A model generated the notes under the pieces. It did no database searches. It worked only from the letters and a program-made list of their open reading frames with translations, and was not told the origin of the DNA. A program made the position numbers and the translations under genes. Below are positions 27,093-37,356 of a DNA stretch of 64,000 bases, piece after piece; position 1 is the first letter of the stretch, and the number at the start of each line of letters is the position of its first letter. The stretch spans positions 2,946,001 to 3,010,000 of the forward strand of contig NC_012587.1 of the NCBI RefSeq assembly GCF_000018545.1. The letters run 5' to 3'. The DNA comes from Sinorhizobium fredii NGR234. GTDB lineage: Bacteria; Pseudomonadota; Alphaproteobacteria; Rhizobiales; Rhizobiaceae.

Positions 27093-28526
27093 TCAGATCG
27101 TCAGGTAGCCGGTGGACAAACCGATGATCGCGGCGATACAGCCGATGACTGCGGCCGCGAAAATCAGCCAGTCGACGGATGTGTTGAAGAGCTGCTTGCC
27201 TTGCTCGCGCCTGGCCCAGAAATAGAGGATGGTGCCAGGGGCATAGAGAAGCGCCGAAAGCAGGACGAACTTCATGCCGCCGGCGACAATCATGAAAAAC
27301 GTGTAGACGGCGGCGATGCTGGCGATGATCAGGTCGCGGTTGCGCTCCTGCGGCCTGACTTCGTAGGTCTCGGCGCGTCGTGCCAGCAGGAACCCGAAAG
27401 CGGCCACGAACAGGTAGGGGATCAGCGACATGGAGCTTGTCAGATTCAGCATCAGCGCGAACGCATCCCGCGACCAATAGGTGCTGATGACGAACAGCTG
27501 AACGACGATGTTGGTGAGCCATAGCGCGGCTGCGGGGACCTTGTTCTGGTTCTCGGTGCCGAAAACCCGGGGCATGTCGTCCGTGCGCGCAGCCACGTAG
27601 AGCACTTCCGCGCACACAAGCGACCAGGCGAGATAGGCGCCAAGCACCGAGACGATCACGCCGATGCTGATGAAAACCGCTCCCCAGGGGCCGACGACGG
27701 CTGCAAGCACGCCGGCCATCGAAGGCTGGCTCATGGCGGCAATCTCGGGGCGCGTCAGGGCCGCATAGGGCAGCAGCGTGACCAGCACCATCAGTGCGCT
27801 GACGCCGATGAACCCCATGATCGTGGCCGTGCCGATATCGGAGCGCGTCTGCGCATAGCGCGAATAGTTGCTCGCGCCTTCGATGCCGATGAAGACGAAG
27901 ACCGTCGCCAGCATCGTCGCCTGGATCTGTTGCAGGAGCGTTGCCTCCGGCATCCCCTCGCCGCCCCAGAAGTTGAGGCGGAACAGGTCCAGCTTGAAGA
28001 AGAAGAAGAGGATGATGATGAAGGCGATGATCGGAACGACCTTAGCGACGGTTACGACGGTGTTGATGAAGGCCGCCTGCTGGATGCCCCTCAGGATCGT
28101 GAAGTGGAAGAGCCAAATTCCGACCGATGCGACGAGGATGGCGATGACGGTGTTGCCGTCGCCGAAGGCTGGAAAAAAATTGCCGAGCGTGGACTTGATC
28201 AGCACCCAATACGACACGTTGCCGATGCAACTGCCGATCCAGTAGCCGAAGGCGGACAGGAAGCCCGGATAGTCGCCGAAACCTTCCTTGGCATAGGCGA
28301 AAACGCCGGCATCGAGATCGGGCTTGCGTTCGGCCAGCGACTGGAAGACGCGCGCCAGCATGTACATGCCGCCGCCCGCAATGCACCAGGCGATGATTGC
28401 GCCGAACGGCCCTGTGGCGATGCCGAATGTTCGCGGGAGGGAGAAGATGCCTGCGCCGACCATGGAACCGACAACCATGCTGGTCAGAGCGAAAAGGGAT
28501 AGCTTCTGCTCAGCTTTGATCGCCAT
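27093..28526 (-). CDS. arcD: ArcD-like basic amino-acid antiporter (APC family), copy 1
   Basis: 477 residues, about twelve to thirteen membrane spans. Carries the APA-type start [25 protein letters not shown] (GAGIF substrate motif) and the helix [17 protein letters not shown]. Such proteins exchange arginine for ornithine, or for citrulline or other products. The gap of 14 bp to arcA implies co-transcription and a role in supplying the deiminase. Its neighbour at 28849-30276 is a close paralogue. Without an adjacent arcB, an arginine/citrulline exchange is a reasonable guess. Confidence 0.88.
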   Translation of the reverse strand: MAIKAEQKLSLFALTSMVVGSMVGAGIFSLPRTFGIATGPFGAIIAWCIAGGGMYMLARVFQSLAERKPDLDAGVFAYAKEGFGDYPGFLSAFGYWIGSCIGNVSYWVLIKSTLGNFFPAFGDGNTVIAILVASVGIWLFHFTILRGIQQAAFINTVVTVAKVVPIIAFIIILFFFFKLDLFRLNFWGGEGMPEATLLQQIQATMLATVFVFIGIEGASNYSRYAQTRSDIGTATIMGFIGVSALMVLVTLLPYAALTRPEIAAMSQPSMAGVLAAVVGPWGAVFISIGVIVSVLGAYLAWSLVCAEVLYVAARTDDMPRVFGTENQNKVPAAALWLTNIVVQLFVISTYWSRDAFALMLNLTSSMSLIPYLFVAAFGFLLARRAETYEVRPQERNRDLIIASIAAVYTFFMIVAGGMKFVLLSALLYAPGTILYFWARREQGKQLFNTSVDWLIFAAAVIGCIAAIIGLSTGYLTI

Positions 28527-28716
28527 CGCGCTACTCCCGGGTTGACCGATGTAGGGGGCCGTCCACGCCGGTGCGGACGCCGATCAGATCTGGTATCGCT
28601 GGTGATGCCGGAGGAGCTTGTGGACCTTGCCATAGGCTTTCGACGCGAAGCGGTTATCCGCTTCTGGCACCACCTCTATAACATGCTTGGACCCTCTGAC
28701 CGCAATGTTAGCGTGT

Positions 28717-28742
28717 AATCTTCAAGATTCCTAGAGGGAATC
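28717..28742. promoter_or_regulatory. Overlapping dyad symmetry, possible operator
   Basis: AATCTTCAAGATT (28717-28729) is a perfect palindrome about a central C. It shares bases with a second dyad, GATTCC/GGAATC with a five-base spacer (28726-28742). Located about 190 bp upstream of the arcD copy 1 start. No known regulator is matched. Confidence 0.35.
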
Positions 28743-28784
28743 GATATACGCTGATATGCCGACACAACGACGGGTATGCACCAA

Positions 28785-28834
28785 AGCGCTGCGCATTTCG
28801 CGCAAAGGAAGCTGCAACACTTTGAATTGCTGCA
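28785..28834. repeat. Decayed RIME1-like element (inverted orientation)
   Basis: The stretch reads AGCGCTGCGC, then GCGCAAAGGAAGCTGCAACA, then CTTTGAATTGCTGCA. It aligns with the second palindrome and the linker of the complete RIME1 copies read on the other strand (compare GCACTTTGAATTGCTGCA at 8550-8568). Several substitutions and a lost outer arm show it is decayed. It ends 15 bp before the 3' end of the next gene. Confidence 0.6.
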
Positions 28835-28848
28835 GTTTTCTCGAAGAT

Positions 28849-30276
28849 CTACAAGGTGATGTTGCCGGTCACAAGACGGTAGATGCCGAAAACGCATCCG
28901 GCTGCTGCGGTCATGAAGACGAGCCATTCCCGAGGGTTGAACGTCGGCTTCTGCTGCTCACGCCTTGTGTAAAGGAACAGGACCGTTCCAAGTGCGTAGA
29001 GGATGGTGGAAAGCAGCAGAAATTCCAGGCCTCCGGCATAGATCATGAAAGCCGTGTAGACCGTGGCGGCACCCGCGAAGATCAGATCGCGGAACCGCTC
29101 TTCCGGCCTGATGTCATAGGTCTCGCCGCGCCGGGCGACGAGGAAGCCGTAGGCTGCTACCAGCAGGTACGGAACCAGGACCATTGCGCTCGTCAGGTTT
29201 ACCATCAACAGGAACGCGTCCTCGGAGAACAGCGTGCTGACGAGGAAGAACTGGATCACCCCATTCGTCAGCCACAGAGCCGCAGCAGGAACGTTGCGGC
29301 TGTTCTCCCTGGCGAGAACGCTCGGCATGTCTCCGTTCTTGGCGGCGCAGAAGAGCACCTCGACGCAGATCAGCGACCATGCCAGATAGGCTCCGAGCAC
29401 GGAAACGATCAGACCGGCACTGACAAAGACCGAGCCCCATGGCCCGACGACGGATTCCAGCACGGACGCCATCGAGGGTTGCCGCATGGCTGCGATCTCC
29501 GGCCGTTCCAGGGCGGCGTAGGGCAGCAGCGTCACCAGCACCATCAATCCCAGAACGCCCACGAAACCCAGTGTCGTGGCCACGCCCACATCGGAACGTT
29601 TGCGGGCGTAGCGCGAATAGACGCTCGCGCCCTCTACGCCAATGAACACGAAAACCGTGACCAGCATGGTTGCACGAACCTGCTCGAACAGGCTCGCCTC
29701 GGGCATGCCCGCGCCGCCCCAAAAATTGGCGCGAAAGAGGCCGGTCTCGAACGCGCCGAGCAGGATGACTATGAAGATCACAATGGGGACGATCTTTGCC
29801 ACGGTGACGACAGTGTTGATGGCCGCTGCCTCTTTGATCCCCCTCAGGATCATGAAGTGGAAGCCCCACAGCGCGACGGAGGAGACAAGCACGGCGGCGA
29901 CCGTGTTGCCGTCTCCGAAGATCGGGAAGAACGCCCCGAGGGTGGCCTTGATCAACACCCAATAAGACACATCGGCAATGCAGCCGACCAGCCAGTAGCC
30001 GAGGGCCGATAGGAAGCCGGCATAGTCACCGAAGCCGGCCTTCGCATACGCATAGACGCCGGCATCGAGATCCGGCTTGCGTTCCGCGAGCACCCGGAAC
30101 ACGTGAGCCAGAGTGAACATGCCCGCTCCTGCGATGCACCAGGCCACGATCGCGCCGAAGGGTCCGGTCGCATTGCCGAAGGTGCGCGGCAGGGAAAATA
30201 TGCCCGCCCCTACCATGGAGCCGACGACGAGCGCGGACAGAGAAGCAAGCGAGAGTTTCTGAGCAGTGCTGGTCAT
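28849..30276 (-). CDS. ArcD-like basic amino-acid antiporter (APC family), copy 2
   Basis: 475 residues, strongly similar along its whole length to the copy at 27093-28526. Examples are [61 protein letters not shown] and [12 protein letters not shown]. It starts at an ATG with GGAGG ahead. It clearly arose by tandem duplication, but both copies keep intact frames, so they may handle different substrates or exchange partners. RIME1 remnants lie on both sides of this gene. Confidence 0.88.
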   Translation of the reverse strand: MTSTAQKLSLASLSALVVGSMVGAGIFSLPRTFGNATGPFGAIVAWCIAGAGMFTLAHVFRVLAERKPDLDAGVYAYAKAGFGDYAGFLSALGYWLVGCIADVSYWVLIKATLGAFFPIFGDGNTVAAVLVSSVALWGFHFMILRGIKEAAAINTVVTVAKIVPIVIFIVILLGAFETGLFRANFWGGAGMPEASLFEQVRATMLVTVFVFIGVEGASVYSRYARKRSDVGVATTLGFVGVLGLMVLVTLLPYAALERPEIAAMRQPSMASVLESVVGPWGSVFVSAGLIVSVLGAYLAWSLICVEVLFCAAKNGDMPSVLARENSRNVPAAALWLTNGVIQFFLVSTLFSEDAFLLMVNLTSAMVLVPYLLVAAYGFLVARRGETYDIRPEERFRDLIFAGAATVYTAFMIYAGGLEFLLLSTILYALGTVLFLYTRREQQKPTFNPREWLVFMTAAAGCVFGIYRLVTGNITL

Positions 30277-30342
30277 GCGGCCTCCGCGTCACGGTTGCCT
30301 GATCGAACGAAAAGCACTTGCCGTTGAGCGGCCTCCACTGCA

Positions 30343-30405
30343 CATGCAGCAATCCCAAGTGCTACAGCGTCCCTTGCACGCCCGACAGGACGCGCGTTGC
30401 TGTAG
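30343..30405. repeat. Truncated RIME1-like element
   Basis: Begins with only the end of the first palindrome (CATGCAGCA), then the linker AAGTG and a second palindrome whose outer arms CTACAGC/GCTGTAG (30362-30405) are kept. The first palindrome's left arm is missing. Forward orientation, opposite to the remnant at 28785-28834. Confidence 0.75.
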
Positions 30406-30537
30406 GTGGCACGGCGGAAACGTTGTACCTTTAGTTTCAAAACTTCAAGCTGTAAAATCCCGGGGGACCCGACCAGATTTAGTTGTGCTAATCTGCGTCT
30501 GTCGCCAGCACCTGCATGAAATAAGGCAGCAAGGCCA

Positions 30538-31017
30538 ATGATCTCGTTTTTCTTGAGCCTCCGCTACATCATGATCCTGGCGTCCATAGGAGTCCTGGGC
30601 GGCGCGCTGTTGATGTTCTTCGAAGGCGCGCTTCTCTTACGCAACGCCTTCGCCTTCGTCAGAACCGAGCCGGAGCTTTCGGTGACCGCCGCCGTCTTGC
30701 GCGCGACGGACAAGTTTCTTTTCGGCATCGTGCTCACCATCTTCGGCTATGCGATCACGTTCGGTTTCGTCATCGACGTCTCGGACGAAGTCAGGAAGAG
30801 GGTGCCCAGATGGATGATCCTCAACACGGTCGCGGAAATGAAGATCCTCTTCATCGAGGTGATCATCCTTTACCTCGTCGTTCATTTTGCGACCGTTGTG
30901 GCGGAAACCGAAGGCATGCTGGACTGGAACGGTCTTGTACTGCCGGGCGCGGCACTTCTCCTTGCGGCGGCGATGAAGCTTGTTGCCAGTTCCACGCATG
31001 ATGTGGGTCCGAAATAG
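30538..31017 (+). CDS. YqhA/UPF0114 family inner-membrane protein
   Basis: 159 residues with about four membrane spans, including RYIMILASIGVLGGALLMFFEG at the start and IVLTIFGYAITFGFVIDVSDEVR in the middle. It ends LAAAMKLVASSTHD. This matches the UPF0114 (YqhA) family, which has no established function. It is divergent from the antiporter gene. Confidence 0.8.
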   Translation: MISFFLSLRYIMILASIGVLGGALLMFFEGALLLRNAFAFVRTEPELSVTAAVLRATDKFLFGIVLTIFGYAITFGFVIDVSDEVRKRVPRWMILNTVAEMKILFIEVIILYLVVHFATVVAETEGMLDWNGLVLPGAALLLAAAMKLVASSTHDVGPK

Positions 31018-31354
31018 ACGCGGTGCGGGCCCACCCCAGGCGCGTTCGAGCCGGACCACCGCGTCATTTTGCTTGAAGGACACCGTCTTTGCGCGTATAA
31101 CTTGCCGATCCTTCGGCCTGACACTTCTAGGCGTTGCAGCGTCCGCGCTGCATCCGTGCATATCTCTCGTAAAGCGCTCCCAGCGGGTTACCGATAGAGG
31201 GCAATATGCAGACGAAACGACCCCTCCTTCGGCGTGTGACAAGTCCCGACAGGCATTCCCAGGGATCTCCCTCTCTAAGAAGGCCGCGTCAGGCGGCCTG
31301 ATAGCAGCCTCGCCATTAGGAGGCTTGCATCGGAAACTCGAAGCGGGGTCTTCG
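31018..31354. other. Interval upstream of the RND efflux operon
   Basis: 337 bp with no coding pattern that I trust, although the frame of the following gene stays open upstream. It contains a good sigma-70-like promoter (31073-31101), which implies a leader of about 245 bases. A seven-base perfect hairpin, AGGCCGC/GCGGCCT (31281-31299), lies in that leader without a T-tract. No adjacent regulator gene is present. Confidence 0.5.
31073..31101 (+). promoter_or_regulatory. Sigma-70-type promoter of the RND operon
   Basis: TTGAAG (31073-31078), 17-base spacer, TATAAC (31096-31101). The predicted start lies near 31108, about 245 bases before the adaptor gene. Assigned by eye. Confidence 0.55.
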
Positions 31355-32530
31355 ATGTTCAGAACGGTGTTTCGGTCTGTGGAGTTCGTTCTAGGCCTGG
31401 GCAGCCTTCTGTTCTGCGCGACCGCAGACGGCATCGCCCAGAATGCGCCCGTCGTGGGCGTCATGACCGTTCAGGTCGAAGACGTGTCGCCCGGCTACGA
31501 GTTCGTTGGCCGGGTCGAGGCCCTCAACGCAGTCGACATCCGAGCCAGGATCGAGGGCTTCCTGGAGAACCGGCTCTTCGCCGAAGGCCAAAACGTCGAC
31601 AAGGATCAGGACCTCTTCACCCTCGAGCGCACGGCCTACGAGCTCGCGCTCCAGGATGCACAGGCGGTCCTCGTCGCCGCCCAGACGACGCTCGATAATG
31701 CCGAGCGCCAGTTCCAGCGAAACCAGGCGCTCCGGAGCACCGTCTCGCAGGCCGTGCTTGAGGAGAGCCAGGCGGCGCGCGACACTGCCCGGGCAGGCGT
31801 CCTATCAGCACAGGCCAGGGTCGAACAGGCGGAGATCAATCTCGGCTACACGCACATAAAGGCCCCGATCGGTGGCCGGATCGGCCGCGCCGCCTTCTCC
31901 GTGGGAAGTCTTGTCAGCCCTTCGTCGGAGCCGTTGGCCCGGGTGGTTCAGGCGGATCCCATCCGCGTGGTCTTCTCGGTCAGCGATCGTACTATCCTCG
32001 ACTTGCGGACTGCCGCCGGAGGGGCGGGCAAGGACGAATTGGCAAAGCGCTATACCCTCAAGCTGCGTCTCTCGAATGGCGAGCCCTACCAGCAGGCAGG
32101 GAAGGTCGAATTCTTCGAAAATGAGGTCGACGTGCAGACCGGGACGCTGCCGATCCGAGCGCTTTTCGCCAATGCGCAATCGCTCCTCATGCCGGGGCAG
32201 TTCGTGACGGTGATCGTCGAGCCCGCGGATCGGCAGCAGCGTCCGGTTGTACCCATCGGGGCGGTTGAGCAGGACCGCGACGGCCGCTTCGTGCTCGTCG
32301 TCGACGGGGAGAGCCGCGCCGCCGTGCAGCGCATTCGCGTCTCCACGCAGCTCGGACAAAACTGGGTCGTCGAAGAGGGGCTGAAGGGCGGGGAGCAGCT
32401 CATCGTCCAGGGCCTCCAGCGCGTCTCCCCGGGTGCCGCCGTCGAGGCGCAGAGCGTATCAGCCGGCGACGCCGCGACGAATGTCATGGCGCCGACATCC
32501 GGTTCGGCGCCGGGATCGTCAAGCCAATGA
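31355..32530 (+). CDS. RND efflux periplasmic adaptor (membrane fusion) subunit
   Basis: 391 residues from the ATG at 31355. The N-terminal hydrophobic segment ends ATADGIA-QN and acts as a signal or anchor. The HlyD/AcrA layout follows: beta-barrel/lipoyl half ([35 protein letters not shown]), a coiled-coil hairpin at about 95-165, the second lipoyl half ([18 protein letters not shown]) and a beta-barrel with [10 protein letters not shown]. It connects the pump at 32527 to an outer-membrane channel not encoded here. The start overlaps no upstream gene; the stop overlaps the pump start (ATGA). Confidence 0.9.
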   Translation: MFRTVFRSVEFVLGLGSLLFCATADGIAQNAPVVGVMTVQVEDVSPGYEFVGRVEALNAVDIRARIEGFLENRLFAEGQNVDKDQDLFTLERTAYELALQDAQAVLVAAQTTLDNAERQFQRNQALRSTVSQAVLEESQAARDTARAGVLSAQARVEQAEINLGYTHIKAPIGGRIGRAAFSVGSLVSPSSEPLARVVQADPIRVVFSVSDRTILDLRTAAGGAGKDELAKRYTLKLRLSNGEPYQQAGKVEFFENEVDVQTGTLPIRALFANAQSLLMPGQFVTVIVEPADRQQRPVVPIGAVEQDRDGRFVLVVDGESRAAVQRIRVSTQLGQNWVVEEGLKGGEQLIVQGLQRVSPGAAVEAQSVSAGDAATNVMAPTSGSAPGSSSQ

Positions 32531-35500
32531 ACCTGTCGGCCCATTTCATCGACCGCCCACGTCTCGCCATGGTCATCGCCGTGGTCATGGCCATCGCCGG
32601 TGCGCTGGCGCTGTCTCAGATTCCGATCGCTCAATTCCCGCAGATCACGCCGCCGGAGGTTCAGGTCACCGCGAGCTATCCGGGGGCCAATGCCAGCGTG
32701 CTGGAAGAGAGCGTCGGGGCGCCGATCGAGGACCAGGTCAACGGGGTCGAGGACATGCTTTACATGTCGTCGGCGAGCAGCAACAACGGAACCTACTCGC
32801 TGACCGTGACCTTCGCAGTCGGCACCGATCCGGCAATGGCGCAAGTGAACGTGCAGAATCGTGTCGCACTCGCGACGCCGCGCCTTCCCGCCTCCGTAAC
32901 CCAGACGGGGGTGTCCGTGAGAGCGCGGTCGTCCAGCATGCTGATGGGCGTCGCGATCTATTCCCCGAAGGGAACGCGCGATGAGATATTCATAAGCAAC
33001 TTTGCCGCCAACAATATTCGCGATGCGATCGCCCGGGTTGCCGGCGTCGGCGAGGCCGGCATTTTCGGCCCGTCATACAGCATGCGCATCTGGATGAACC
33101 CGGACCAGATGCAAGCCCTCGGCATCACCGCTGCAGACCTGGCGAGCGCCATACAAGCCCAGAACGCGCAGGCGTCTGCCGGCCAGCTGGGATCTCCGCC
33201 TGCGGCCTCGGGCCAGCAGTTGCAACTCACGATCATGGCCCAAGGGCGCCTCGCGACCGAGGAGGATTTCGCCAACATCATCGTTCGCGCCAATGCGGAC
33301 GGTGCGATCGTCCGCCTCCGCGACGTTGCGCGCGTCGAACTCGGTGCGCAATCCTACGACACGACGTCCAGTTTCAACGGGCAGCCGAGCGCGACAGTCG
33401 TCGTGTACCAGAGCGCCGACGCCAATGCGCTTGCAGTGTCGAGGGCAGTCCTCTCCGAGCTCGATCGGCTTTCGCGACAGTTTCCCGAGGACGTAGCCTA
33501 TGCGGTCGTCTTCGACACCACCGCCTTCATTACCGAAACGATCAAGGAAATCGGCATCACGCTTGCGATCACTTTCGCGCTCGTGGTCGCCGTCACCTAC
33601 CTCTTCCTGCAGGACTGGCGGGCGACGGTCATACCGACGCTGACAATTCCGGTGTCCCTGATCGGCGGCTTCGCTGTCCTTTATCTGCTGGGCTACTCGG
33701 CCAACACCATCACGCTCTTCGCCGTCATCCTCGCCATCAGCCTGGTCGTCGACGACGCAATCATCGTCGTCGAGAACGTGCAGCGTGTGATGAGCGAAGA
33801 GGGCTTGGACGTCCGCGACGCGACCCAACGCACGATGACGCAGGTGACGGGTCCGATCGTAGCGACCACGCTCGTCCTTGCGGCGCTGTTCGTCCCGATC
33901 GCGTTCGTGCCGGGGATCACCGGGCAACTCTATCGCCAGTTCGCGGTAACGATCCTGGTCACGATCAGTTTCTCCACCATCAACGCACTGACGCTCAGTC
34001 CGGCCCTGTGCGTCCTCATGCTCGAGCGGCCGCGCCAGAACCGGCGCGGGATTTTCGGGAGGTTCAACCGTGGCCTCGACGTCTCCCGGCAATGGTATCT
34101 CGACATGCTGGACCGCATGTCGCGACGGCTGGTGATCGCCTCGGTGCTTCTCCTCGCGATCCTCGGAGGGGTCTATGGATTGTTCCGGACGCTTCCGACC
34201 GGGTTCGTGCCGATGGAGGACCAGGGATACCTCTTCATCAACGTGCAACTGCCAAATGCCGCGTCGCTTGAGAGGACCCAACAGGCGCTCGACGCCGTCG
34301 TCGGGATCTTGCGCCGAGCGCCCGGCGTTGCGAATTCCGTCGGCATCGCCGGCAACAGCATGGTGGGCGGCGGCGGCTCGAATGCGGGGATGGTGATCGC
34401 CGCGCTCAATCCCTGGGAGGAACGCAGCAGCGCCGATGAAAGCATCGACGCGATCATGAACCACCTGCGCGCCGAATTCGCCCGGATTCCCACCGCCTTC
34501 GTCGTGCCGTTCAATCCTCCGGCCATTCCGGGACTTGGCGCAACCGGCGGCTTCGATCTGAGGCTTCAGGCGCGCGACGGCCAGAGCCAGCAGGAGCTTG
34601 CGGAGGTGATGCGCGGCCTGATCGTCAAGGCGAACCAGGCCCCGGGCCTCGCCAGTGTCTTCAGCACCTTCACGGCAGACGTGCCACAGGTCTTCCTCAA
34701 CGTGGATCGCCGCCGGGCGGAACTGCTCGGCGTTTCGACGGCGACCATCTTCAGCGCTATGCAGTCCCATCTCGGATCGTCCTATGTCGACGATTTCAAC
34801 ATCTTCTCGCGCGTGTATCAGGTGCGCATCCAGGATGAGCCGCAGTTCCGTAGCCGGGTCGAGGACATTCAGCGGCTCCGCGTCCGCAGTCGGAACGGGG
34901 AACTGGTGCCTCTGCAGGCCCTCCTGTCCATCTCGACCATCTACGGGCCGAACGCGATAAGCCGCTACAATCTGTTTCCTTCTGCGTCGATCAATGGTCA
35001 AGCCGCAACCGGGACAAGCACCGGCGAGGCCCTCGCCATCATGGCGTCCCTTGCGGAGCAGAACCTGCCGGAGGGCTTCGGATTCGAGTGGACGGGGCTC
35101 GCACTGCAGGAGCGACAGGCCGGCAACCAGACGGTCGCCATTCTCATCATGGGCATCATCTTCACCTATCTCTTTCTCGTCGGGCAGTACGAAAGCTGGA
35201 GTGTTCCCCTCGCGGTGATGCTCTCCGTGTCCGTTGCCGTGCTCGGTGCCCTCGCGGCTCTGATGCTCGCATCGATCGACGTCAACATCTACGTGCAGAT
35301 CGGCCTCGTTCTATTGATCGGGCTTGCCGCGAAAAACGCCATCCTCATCGTGGAGTTCGCCAAGGAACGGCGCGAGGAGGGGATGACGACGCGCGAAGCC
35401 GCAGCAGCAGGCACGGCCCAGCGCTTTCGCCCGGTTCTCATGACGGCAGTGGCGTCGATTCTCGGAGTCGTTCCCCTCGTGATCGCCACAGGCGCAGGCG

Positions 35501-35679
35501 CAGGCAGCCGCCGCGCCATCGGCATGACGGTGTTCGGCGGACTGCTCGTCGGCACGGTCATCGGCCTCCTGCTCATCCCCTTGCTCTATGTCCTGATCCA
35601 GACCGTTCGCGAGCAAATCAAGGCGCGTCTCTTCAGCCGCAGCCAGGGCACCGGCGGCACCGCCCGACCTCAGCCCTGA
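32527..35679 (+). CDS. RND multidrug efflux pump, HAE1 (AcrB-like) subunit
   Basis: 1050 residues, the usual size. Twelve membrane spans and two large periplasmic loops are recognisable. The proton-relay acids Asp409 and Asp410 are in [13 protein letters not shown], with the matching Lys936 in [16 protein letters not shown]. Starts with the family's [23 protein letters not shown]. Four-base overlap with the adaptor gene shows they are one operon. No TolC-type outer-membrane gene follows; the pair probably shares a distant one. Substrates are unknown. Confidence 0.94.
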   Translation: MNLSAHFIDRPRLAMVIAVVMAIAGALALSQIPIAQFPQITPPEVQVTASYPGANASVLEESVGAPIEDQVNGVEDMLYMSSASSNNGTYSLTVTFAVGTDPAMAQVNVQNRVALATPRLPASVTQTGVSVRARSSSMLMGVAIYSPKGTRDEIFISNFAANNIRDAIARVAGVGEAGIFGPSYSMRIWMNPDQMQALGITAADLASAIQAQNAQASAGQLGSPPAASGQQLQLTIMAQGRLATEEDFANIIVRANADGAIVRLRDVARVELGAQSYDTTSSFNGQPSATVVVYQSADANALAVSRAVLSELDRLSRQFPEDVAYAVVFDTTAFITETIKEIGITLAITFALVVAVTYLFLQDWRATVIPTLTIPVSLIGGFAVLYLLGYSANTITLFAVILAISLVVDDAIIVVENVQRVMSEEGLDVRDATQRTMTQVTGPIVATTLVLAALFVPIAFVPGITGQLYRQFAVTILVTISFSTINALTLSPALCVLMLERPRQNRRGIFGRFNRGLDVSRQWYLDMLDRMSRRLVIASVLLLAILGGVYGLFRTLPTGFVPMEDQGYLFINVQLPNAASLERTQQALDAVVGILRRAPGVANSVGIAGNSMVGGGGSNAGMVIAALNPWEERSSADESIDAIMNHLRAEFARIPTAFVVPFNPPAIPGLGATGGFDLRLQARDGQSQQELAEVMRGLIVKANQAPGLASVFSTFTADVPQVFLNVDRRRAELLGVSTATIFSAMQSHLGSSYVDDFNIFSRVYQVRIQDEPQFRSRVEDIQRLRVRSRNGELVPLQALLSISTIYGPNAISRYNLFPSASINGQAATGTSTGEALAIMASLAEQNLPEGFGFEWTGLALQERQAGNQTVAILIMGIIFTYLFLVGQYESWSVPLAVMLSVSVAVLGALAALMLASIDVNIYVQIGLVLLIGLAAKNAILIVEFAKERREEGMTTREAAAAGTAQRFRPVLMTAVASILGVVPLVIATGAGAGSRRAIGMTVFGGLLVGTVIGLLLIPLLYVLIQTVREQIKARLFSRSQGTGGTARPQP

Positions 35680-35758
35680 GCGGAATTTGAGAGGCTTGGA
35701 TTGTCTTTTGTGTTGCGGCCTCGCGGCGGTCGCGCATGGCGCTGTAGGACTGCAGAAC

Positions 35759-37195
35759 TCAAAGCGTGTTCTTATGGACCTTGCCGTCCTTCATTATGAC
35801 GGCCAGGTTCTTTCCGGGATCTTCGATCAGTCGGATGTCCTCAAGCGGATTGCCGTCCACGACCAGCATATCCGCGAGTGCGCCTTCCTCTATAACTCCC
35901 AGCTTACCCGGATACGGATTGCGCAGATTGGAAAGCGCAAGCAACTCCGCATTGACCGATGTCGCCATCCGGAGCGTCTCGGCATTCGTGTACCAGTTGG
36001 TGAGATGGGTCAGCATGATGCCTTGGCGCGGCGTTATTTCCGGTGAGAAGAGGACATCCGAACCCCATGCCGCCTTGATCCCATGCTTGCGAATAAGCTC
36101 GTAGATCCTCGGAGTCCCGGCGAAGACCTGGTGCATGCGTTCGGCGGATGGCCCGGCCTGCGGGGCGACATCCTCCGTCGACAGGAAAGGTTGGGTGCTG
36201 AGCCAGACTTCCTTGTCGGCCATGATCCTTGCCGTCTCCTCGTCCATCAGATGCGCATGTTCGATGCACGCCGCTCCCGCCGCGATCGCCCGCTGCACGG
36301 TGTTCGGGGCATAGGCGTGCACGGTGGCGTAGGTGTTCCAGTCCCGGGCAACGTCGATCGCCTCACGCAGCTCTTCTTCGCTGAAGGTCGACATGTCGAG
36401 CGGACTGCGTGGCGACGACACGCCACCGCCTCCGACGATCTTGACCTGCGAGGCGCCCTGCAGGAGCTGCTCCCGAACGCGTTGCTTCAAGTCCCCTATG
36501 CTGTCGGCGATCGCCGACGCGCCCACCAGTTCACTGACGCTGAGCCGCCCGGAGTCGGGTGGAATCTCACTCGGCATGCGAAGGTCGCCATGCCCGCCGG
36601 AGGTGGTGATCATCGCACCTGACGGAAAGATGCGCGGACCCGGTATGACACCGCTGTCGATCGCTTGCTTGAACGAGAAGACGGGACTGCCCAGGTCACG
36701 CACGGTGGTAAAGCCGCGCATGAGCGTCCGTTCGGCTTCGGCCGTGGAGGCGGAGAAGACGAAGCCGGGATCGCCTGTCGCGATGACCGCCAAGGGAACG
36801 GCAGCATAGAGCGTATGCCAGTGCGCATCGATCATGCCAGGCATGAGAACGCGATCGCCGCAGTCTATGACCGTCGCTCCGGACGGCGGAGCGCTGTTCG
36901 TTGTGTCGACGGACGTGATCCTGTTGCCCTCGATGAGGACCTGGACCCCGGCCCGCAATGTGTCGGACTTGCCATCGAACAACCGGACCTTGCTCAAGAG
37001 AATCTTGGAGGCCGGTTCCTGGGCAAAGGATGGCCCAGGCATTATCCCGGTGACAGCCGCTGCACCTAAACCGGCAAGAAAGCTTCTGCGGGAAAATTCA
37101 TCCAGACGGCGCGATGCTTGCTCTAGAACGGGGCTGAGGCAGCCGCAGCCAGTGCCGTGAACGAGGTGTTGATACTTGGTACCCAACCGAATCAT
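35759..37195 (-). CDS. Tat-exported metal-dependent amidohydrolase
   Basis: 478 residues. A twin-arginine signal (SRRSFLAGLGAAAVTG, about 35-50) points to export to the periplasm after folding. The amidohydrolase domain has the metal ligands DAHWH (about 122-126), a Lys for carbamylation in QVKIVGGGG, His in VHAYAP and EHAHLM, and the final Asp in WGSDVLF. The family includes imidazolonepropionase-like and prolidase-like enzymes; the substrate is not clear. It is convergent with the RND pump gene (79 bp gap). Confidence 0.87.
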   Translation of the reverse strand: MIRLGTKYQHLVHGTGCGCLSPVLEQASRRLDEFSRRSFLAGLGAAAVTGIMPGPSFAQEPASKILLSKVRLFDGKSDTLRAGVQVLIEGNRITSVDTTNSAPPSGATVIDCGDRVLMPGMIDAHWHTLYAAVPLAVIATGDPGFVFSASTAEAERTLMRGFTTVRDLGSPVFSFKQAIDSGVIPGPRIFPSGAMITTSGGHGDLRMPSEIPPDSGRLSVSELVGASAIADSIGDLKQRVREQLLQGASQVKIVGGGGVSSPRSPLDMSTFSEEELREAIDVARDWNTYATVHAYAPNTVQRAIAAGAACIEHAHLMDEETARIMADKEVWLSTQPFLSTEDVAPQAGPSAERMHQVFAGTPRIYELIRKHGIKAAWGSDVLFSPEITPRQGIMLTHLTNWYTNAETLRMATSVNAELLALSNLRNPYPGKLGVIEEGALADMLVVDGNPLEDIRLIEDPGKNLAVIMKDGKVHKNTL

Positions 37196-37356
37196 GACAC
37201 CTCTCCGGTTTCACGTCGTCAGACGACCATGATCAGACTACCATTGGGTGCATGGAATATCCACTGCCGCGTGTAGGTGCACGCACATGATGCGCACCGC
37301 GTGAGATCGCGATCGGTGAGCCGGAAAGTCTTGCGGCTCGTTCCGAAGCCTGCGCC

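Larger units (their letters stand above)
28527..28848. other. Interval between the two antiporter genes
   Basis: 322 bp between tandem genes on the minus strand. It contains a pair of overlapping dyads (28717-28742) and a decayed RIME1 element (28785-28834). I looked for an FNR/FixK box (TTGAT-N4-ATCAA) and saw none. No coding pattern is evident. A promoter for the arcD-arcA pair is expected here, but no convincing hexamer pair was found. Confidence 0.5.

Noticed and set aside
28527..28848. FNR/FixK box for anaerobic control of the arc genes
   Set aside because: No TTGAT-N4-ATCAA or close variant was found by eye.
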